This document shows, in pieces, positions 11,877 through 64,000 of a stretch of 64,000 nucleotides of DNA. The translations under genes and the position numbers were made by a program. Below the pieces are notes generated by a model. That model was not told the DNA's origin, did not search any database, and saw only the letters and a program-made list of their open reading frames with translations. This DNA is from Balanoglossus misakiensis (lineage: Eukaryota > Hemichordata). Each line of letters starts with the position of its first letter. Position 1 is the first letter of the stretch. The stretch covers positions 9,114,001-9,178,000 of the forward strand of contig CM082582.2 of the NCBI GenBank assembly GCA_040954595.2, written 5' to 3'.

Positions 11877-13944
11877 ATTTTCATTTGACCAGGTGAAATA
11901 AACAAGACATACAAGTTATGCACCAAGGGGGGGGTTAATTTATTTTATCATGCAGACAAAATGTCACTGACTCAGTGACTGCCTTTGTTATTTTGCCATC
12001 TCGAATCCTTTCATGTGCTTTGAAATTTTGACAAGGTCACGTCGTCACACGCCCCAGTCTGTCACGTGTACCCCAAAAATGTGCATGGTAAAAAAACGAA
12101 AGAAATCAAAATTAGCATAACAAAGGTCGCCAACCATTCTCGCTCGCGTTGCGAAGAGACGGCTGGTTAATTTACATACTCAGAGTAACAAAATATAACA
12201 GACCACACAGGTGTCTGCGTACAATAGAGAAAATCCATTGTCAACATTCCAGCGGTCGCGCAGAAATATTCAGAATAGATAATGACCGCAATACCAGAGA
12301 CTGTCTCACAGACAAAACAAAAATAACAGTAATATTTAAGAAAGCTTGAAATTATATGTACTTTCAGTCAGGAATCCGGAATTTACCTATGTTTTAGCGC
12401 GCTCCGTGTGTCGAATAACTATAATACGCACGTGACGTAAAGATATTGTACGCGCATACCCCAAATAGTATAAAATAACGAAATATAATTGTACGGTTTT
12501 TTTTTCACGGTCTTTGCTTTCGCTTTCATTTCAGACCAAATGGCAAAATGTACAATTTACACTTATCAATCTTATTGTGAGTTTTTTTTCCCGCGTGACC
12601 TACCCGCTATGGCATGGTGCAGACGCACACTATTTACATGTGGGGTTTGGTGACCATTATAATTATTAACGGGATGACCTGTAATTACTTCTAAAACTAC
12701 ACAGTTTACATATAATGATACAAAACTTAAATAACATGTGAACATCTTACCACTTAACATAGTCAAACACGTATTCCAAAAAAGCTGTAATATTTACAGT
12801 CCATGACAACGTCGTCTGGTGTATAATTGGTAGATGTGGTGCACGTGAATTTTTTAAGTCAGTTAAAACTTGACCCCATCTATTAAAAGTAAACCCAATT
12901 TGACAGAGGAAAAATATATCATCTATTACAACTTACGTGTGGCCGGGAATACTGGTCACATCATATTCTGTCCGTCTTGAATTTCGTCTTGCCTTGTCAA
13001 CAATCTTTAAAACAGTAAGGTACCCTCTCGAACGCTGCTGTGCTGTCTCAATCCTCTTGCCCTGGATATGGTTAAGTCATAACCGTGTCACGTGATTCGA
13101 CGGTCTCGCCACGGGGACTTCCGCATTACTTTTGTACGGGAAAACTGTCGTTGGAGGCAGTCGGCCTACATAAACCACGTTCAGGTACTGGTGGGACCGA
13201 GGTAAAGGTGCATTGCTCTGAAAAAAAAAGAGAGCAGAATCTCTAACGAGGAATATTTTTTTCAGCCAGGAAGCACCTTGCCCAAACACTCCTCCCCTCA
13301 CAGGCAGTACTGTACTGTAGTTTTAAGAAAAGATTTATATGGTTTTTATTAGTGTAATGAAATGAGTTGAACCCCCAAAATATGCTTAAAAGTTATGGTA
13401 GGTTTTACCAAGTAATCATGCCACTACCGTAGTCGAAACACTGATTACACATGAACTTAAAAACCAGAATTCGAAGACCCTGCGCGATAACCAAATGATC
13501 CATCCCTAGCCCAGTGAACTCTCAGTTGTTGACCGTCTCAATTGGGAACACACTTGGACATTGACACGTAAAGCTATAAGGCATCTATTGCTGGAATTTA
13601 TTTACTTTTCCCCGTTTGGGTATGTTAAATTTTCATGTTCTTGCTGAATGTGACCGGATTTTCCTCAAAGATATGATCATCTGGAAATATTTCCTCCCTA
13701 AAATCTTCCAGGGCCCCATGTCCGAGCTAACGTTTGTGACTATAACTGATAAAGCATTTATCTGAAAGCATAAACATATATGGAAATACAAATGAATTGA
13801 ATAGCACCATTATTTATTCGTGAATATTACAAACTTGCAAAACTATTGGTAGTTATGCGGTGCGGTATGAGGAAATTGGTTAAAAAAACAAAAGAACAAC
13901 GCCGCTTTTCATCCGGGTTCTTTTAGTCTTTCTGTAGTAGCGTG

Positions 13945-13980
13945 TGACGTCATCGACGGCGTCCTGATCACCGCCATTTT
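13945..13980 (+). promoter_or_regulatory. Core promoter elements of ZNF236: CRE and YY1-like site
   Basis: A perfect CRE palindrome (TGACGTCA, 13945-13952) and a CCGCCATTTT stretch (13971-13980), the reverse complement of a YY1-like AAAATGGCGG site, lie 33-68 bp upstream of the first ATG. A pyrimidine-rich stretch, CCTTTTCCTC, follows. This arrangement is typical of TATA-less housekeeping promoters and short 5' UTRs. Confidence 0.55.
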
Positions 13981-14012
13981 CCTTTTCCTCTAGAGAAAAA
14001 AAATCAACAAAA

Positions 14013-60651
<46,639 letters not shown>

Positions 60652-61972
60652 TGAAAGCAAACACAGAGGACGGCACGATGCTCGGGGGGCGTGTCTTTGT
60701 TGTTGTTGCCACTCTGTGTACCGGTCGGCAGTGACTGCTGCTCTTGATAACCTGAAAACTGAGTTCGATTTTTTTACATTTTCTGCGTTTGCGTGCTTTC
60801 ATTTCTGTCTCTCCAAAAGCCTGGAACTAAAAAAAGTATGGGTGTTGTCAATGATCTTCACGCGTTAAAGTTAGCTGAAAATAGCTGAGCCGATGTCATG
60901 GACTTTGTCAAGCCGTCCGGTGACTTTCACATACCAAGTCTCACTACTGGATTGCTAGCGTGTCTGCACACATCGTCCTGAAAACGTTGACCCTCGATGC
61001 AGTTTCTGAGTAGCCCATGTGGTTTGCCAAATATTGAGATGGATATGTCAAAAGCCTAAAGTTAGCTAACAAGTGTGATCAGTATGTGACAAAATAATCT
61101 GTTCTTGGGGGAGGGGGTGGCAAAGCTGTGGACTTGTAAATGGTATTTTGCATAAAGTGGGTTTTTTGTTCATCGGTACGTATTATTTTGAAATATCGCA
61201 GTTTCTTCATATACTGAGTGAGTAATATTTTGAACAGAAACATTTCAAACATTTCTCTCTCAAGAATGCGCGATTTCTTATATCGTTTTCACCCTGAACA
61301 TAAAGCAAAATATCAGTTTATTTTAAGCCAGGGCTATATTAAGATTTATTTTCATAATGGTATAGGTGTATCATACAACATTATTTATTCAGTGTTAGTT
61401 TTGTAATTGCGACAGTTTGACGAATCACTCGTTTCCCCTGTGAAAGGGTACATTGTGTTTATTTCGCTACCGTTACATTTGCTGAGGGTGAAATACTGGT
61501 GACTGAATTCATTTTTTGGGGTCTCATTTTGTCACCATACACCTCAGTAGTTTTTTTCCATAAAACATAAAAACTTTGAAAGAAACTTTGAAAAAATTTG
61601 AAGAAAAAAGTGGCCAAAATCTGCTGGAACATATTTGCGGGAACATATATACATTGTACACACACATAGGTGCTCCAAAGTGATTTGTTCATCCGTTATG
61701 GTCGGGATCGTGATATAATGAAGATGAGGTTTTATTTGCTTATGTCAAAGACACACGGCAAGTGATTAATGTGAGAGCTGGTGATTCTGGATTTTCAGTC
61801 ATTTGGTGCAGTTGACAAACACAACATGGCCTCCTTGATAAGTTTGTGGTTGAAAACTTGACGATTTCTCAGTGAGATCATTGCCATTCTACCAGAGACA
61901 GGGAAGAGGGAAATCCACTGTCTGTGGTTCTACATGGATTGCTGAGAGAGAGAGACAGTTTTTACTGTGTCG

Positions 61973-61986
61973 ACACTAGAGGGCGC
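61973..61986 (+). promoter_or_regulatory. CTCF-like motif between convergent genes
   Basis: ACACTAGAGGGCGC matches the CTCF core CCASYAGRKGGCRC at 13 of 14 positions (only the first base differs). Occupancy is inferred. Confidence 0.4.
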
Positions 61987-63189
61987 GTTACCCTTGGATA
62001 CAGTCCTTCAGAGGGCATGTCATTACTTGCGGCTTTGCTTGGTTCATCAGAAACATTGGATTGTAGTATCTCAAAATCTAAGAAGGAGAGTATTACCGAA
62101 TTGTCTCGAATTGTAAAGTTTATTCACTTTCAATGAAATTGATAATCCGTGATGTGCAATGAAAGCGTAGACAACCCACAGCTTGGACAGCATAAATAAC
62201 TTGTAGCTACTTACAGTGTGAGGGTGGTTACCCCCTGGAAATAACACACCAACATTTTCCCACCCACCAGTTATGGCTAAGGTTTTCAGTGTCCGAGTCA
62301 TCCAGGGGGGTGACAGCCCTAGAACCTTCCTTAACATTCTCACATGTTTTACTTTGGTTAGCTTTTGTAACTGGAAATCTTAGAAACCGACTGAAATACC
62401 CAGATTTTTTGTGCGGATCTGTGTCCAAACCGCTGCTGAACATTGTGAGCAGGAATTGGTATTTTTGTTGAGGACAGAATGAGTAGAAGGAAATATTTCA
62501 TAATCAGTTAATTTATTCGTGTTGCTTTGTACATTTTAGCCTGTTATGTGTAGATTGTCAGTGTTATATTTCAACTTAAAAGAGGGTCTCCTGGTATCAT
62601 TTTGGTCCGTCACATTTATATTCCTGAAAACGATGGACGTTCCCACTCCCCACTGGGGGCGCTGTTTTCACGCGGACCATTAACCCAGCTATTGCTTACT
62701 ACACTTGCATGGTGGACAATAACTGGATACACAATTTCATATCTCAGAAAAACTGTATGAAACTTAATGAAATTATTAGTCAGGTCCTTCCGGAAAGTAA
62801 AAGTATTTCGTAGAAGACATGAGCCACCGTATTATTTGCTGAAGTTTTCTTTGTCACAGAAGACCATGTTGCCATTATAACATTAATTAATTTACTAGAA
62901 TGATATTAAATATGAAATAGTGTCGATGACTGCATAACTATTTCTCTGTGATAATTTATCTATTTTATGAATTTATACACACGAAGTTGATGGAATTGTA
63001 AAATGTTTATCAAACAAGTGGAAGCTTTAACAAAGATGGAACATGTACAGTTTTACATATCTTCTGTTAAGATTTTTTGAGAAAACCTCAGATTGGCGTT
63101 GTGTTTGGTATTTTTGTTGCTTCTAGTAGATATTGAGAACTTGTTAAAATGACAACTGGTTGTGTTCATAAAATAATTTTATAAAATGT

Positions 63190-63195
63190 AATAAA
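63190..63195 (+). terminator. Candidate poly(A) signal of ZNF236
   Basis: AATAAA hexamer, the first canonical one after the ZNF236 stop codon, 2.5 kb downstream. TTTTTTGTTTGT follows about 30 bp later as a possible U/GU-rich downstream element. Confidence 0.45.
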
Positions 63196-63598
63196 TGGCT
63201 TTGGTGCCCGACTTATTCCGATAGATTTTTTGTTTGTCATTAACTCGATATCGTGACGCAGCGTTATACCTGCTACACCCACTTCGGGGCAGTAATAAAC
63301 TATGATCCAATATGAACCCAAGTGCTGACAGAAAATGGTGGTTCTCGCCTCGTGTGGAAACGACATCGGGATTGCTTATTTGTGGGAGTGGAAAACATCC
63401 AACACTTCTGTACTTCCAAACAGCACGTAGGATAAATATGCTTCACAAAAATAATGTTGATTTAATGTACTTTTGAACATGTGCCAAACTCTCCAGAACT
63501 CTCCTTCGACTGTGAGAGTGCGCCACCAAGAGCTGAAAGCTTTCATCCTCAATAGTAATATGCGAGACAAAGCAAGTCATCTTGGGGAAAATAATACA

Positions 63599-63604
63599 TT
63601 TATT
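63599..63604 (-). terminator. Poly(A) signal of the minus-strand cystine-knot gene
   Basis: Plus-strand TTTATT reads AATAAA on the minus strand, 214 nt downstream of the stop codon at 63820-63818. Confidence 0.5.
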
Positions 63605-63817
63605 GAAAACTGAAGGGAGAAACCTCGACGTGCACAAATATGTAAATATATATATACGTGACGTGTGCATATATAACATGTCGTGAAAAAGTACAACTTA
63701 AATAACTTTAAAATTCAATTTGTTCGCACTCAGAAAGACTGTTTGCCAATGAAGTTCCTTTCCAGGTAAAATGTGATCCTTGATATAAAATAATATCCAT
63801 CTGTAGAAATGTGAGCT

Positions 63818-64000
63818 CTATCTCTCTACAAAGTCGTACGCTTGGTTCCCTAGGTTGTACACGTCAGAACACGGCCGGCAAAAGCAATCCTTGGCTGCGT
63901 GAGCGACGACCGCTTTGGACGTCTTGAGATAGGGGCAGCGGAGCACGACGGTGGTGGCGCGCTTGCTGAGCGGCGCGCAACAGGTGCAGTCCTCGCGGTA
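63818..64000 (-). CDS. C-terminal cystine-knot protein, bursicon-like (last 60 codons, cut by window edge)
   Basis: Read on the minus strand from the window edge, 60 codons stay open to TAG at 63820-63818. There is no ATG, so this is the 3' part of a terminal exon. The peptide contains CTCCAPLSKRATTVVLRCP and then CFCRPCSDVYN. This Cys pattern (CxCC, a beta-strand ending in LxCP, then CxCxPC) is the second half of a CTCK cystine knot. It is closest in my reading to bursicon alpha, a secreted glycoprotein hormone subunit that in arthropods pairs with partner-of-bursicon and acts through an LGR-type receptor. Mucin/VWF-type CTCK domains have a related pattern and are the main alternative. GC is high compared with the flank, as for a coding exon. 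The signal peptide and first knot half would lie beyond the window. Confidence 0.7.
   Translation of the reverse strand, partial: YREDCTCCAPLSKRATTVVLRCPYLKTSKAVVAHAAKDCFCRPCSDVYNLGNQAYDFVER

Larger units (their letters stand above)
11327..14012. promoter_or_regulatory. Divergent promoter interval between the two zinc-finger genes
   Basis: About 2.7 kb separates the first coding exons of the two divergent genes and contains no convincing coding sequence. It holds four CACGTG E-boxes (12063, 12429, 12842, 13089). A CRE-like TGACGTAA (12433-12440) overlaps the second E-box, and a full palindromic CRE, TGACGTCA, lies at 13945-13952. A possible noncoding 5' exon of the minus gene ends near 12937 at CCACAC|GTAAGT, a good donor with no transcript support. 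Transcription start sites cannot be fixed from sequence. Confidence 0.5.
60652..63598 (+). other. ZNF236 3' UTR and convergent intergenic DNA
   Basis: No coding sequence is recognised. The first plus-strand AATAAA after the stop is at 63190-63195, with an ATTAAA at 62905-62910, so the 3' UTR may be about 2.3-2.6 kb. A CTCF-like motif lies at 61973-61986. The next gene is convergent, with its own poly(A) signal at 63604-63599, so the two 3' ends are very close. Confidence 0.55.

Overview
The window looks like nuclear DNA of a marine invertebrate animal, most likely a non-vertebrate deuterostome (echinoderm, hemichordate or cephalochordate). The evidence is indirect. The genes are spliced, with GT-AG introns from about 150 bp to 22.5 kb. 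GC-rich coding exons sit in AT-rich, TACATGTA-rich noncoding DNA. Both large genes are C2H2 zinc-finger genes with vertebrate relatives, and the exon at the right edge resembles bursicon, a hormone family reported outside vertebrates. The species cannot be named from this sequence.

Layout. (1) 1-1769 is the 3' flank or 3' UTR of a minus-strand gene. (2) 1770-11326, minus strand: a very large zinc-finger gene of at least three coding exons (11326-11102, 10953-5982, 5830-1770) whose splice phases agree and give 3085 residues, with about 12 C2H2 fingers, a CtBP-type PLDLS motif and a disordered C-terminal half. It is probably a relative of ZNF516/ZNF217/ZNF219/ZNF536. (3) 11327-14012 is a divergent promoter interval with four CACGTG E-boxes, a CRE half-site overlapping one of them and a full CRE next to the plus-strand start. 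(4) 14013-60651, plus strand: eight coding exons that join in frame to 1749 residues with exactly 30 C2H2 fingers. Finger number and total length match ZNF236. Intron 1 is 22.5 kb and holds a candidate alternative first coding exon at 20978-21104. (5) 60652-63598 is ZNF236 3' UTR and convergent intergenic DNA with a CTCF-like site. (6) 63599-64000, minus strand: the poly(A) signal and last coding exon of a small cystine-knot (bursicon/CTCK-like) protein, cut by the window edge.

How it fits together. Two C2H2 transcription-factor genes are arranged head to head around a short shared promoter region. From memory, human ZNF516 and ZNF236 are also divergent neighbours on 18q23, so this may be an old bilaterian gene pair. 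The ZNF236 protein is internally duplicated in a nested order (C-A-B-B'-A'-C' finger blocks), and one intron position has been copied with the C block. Noncoding DNA contains two diverged copies of a short TA-flanked palindromic element (MITE-like), two strong hairpins, several long G/C homopolymer runs, and CTCF-like motifs. No rRNA, tRNA, CRISPR array or intact autonomous transposon was recognised.
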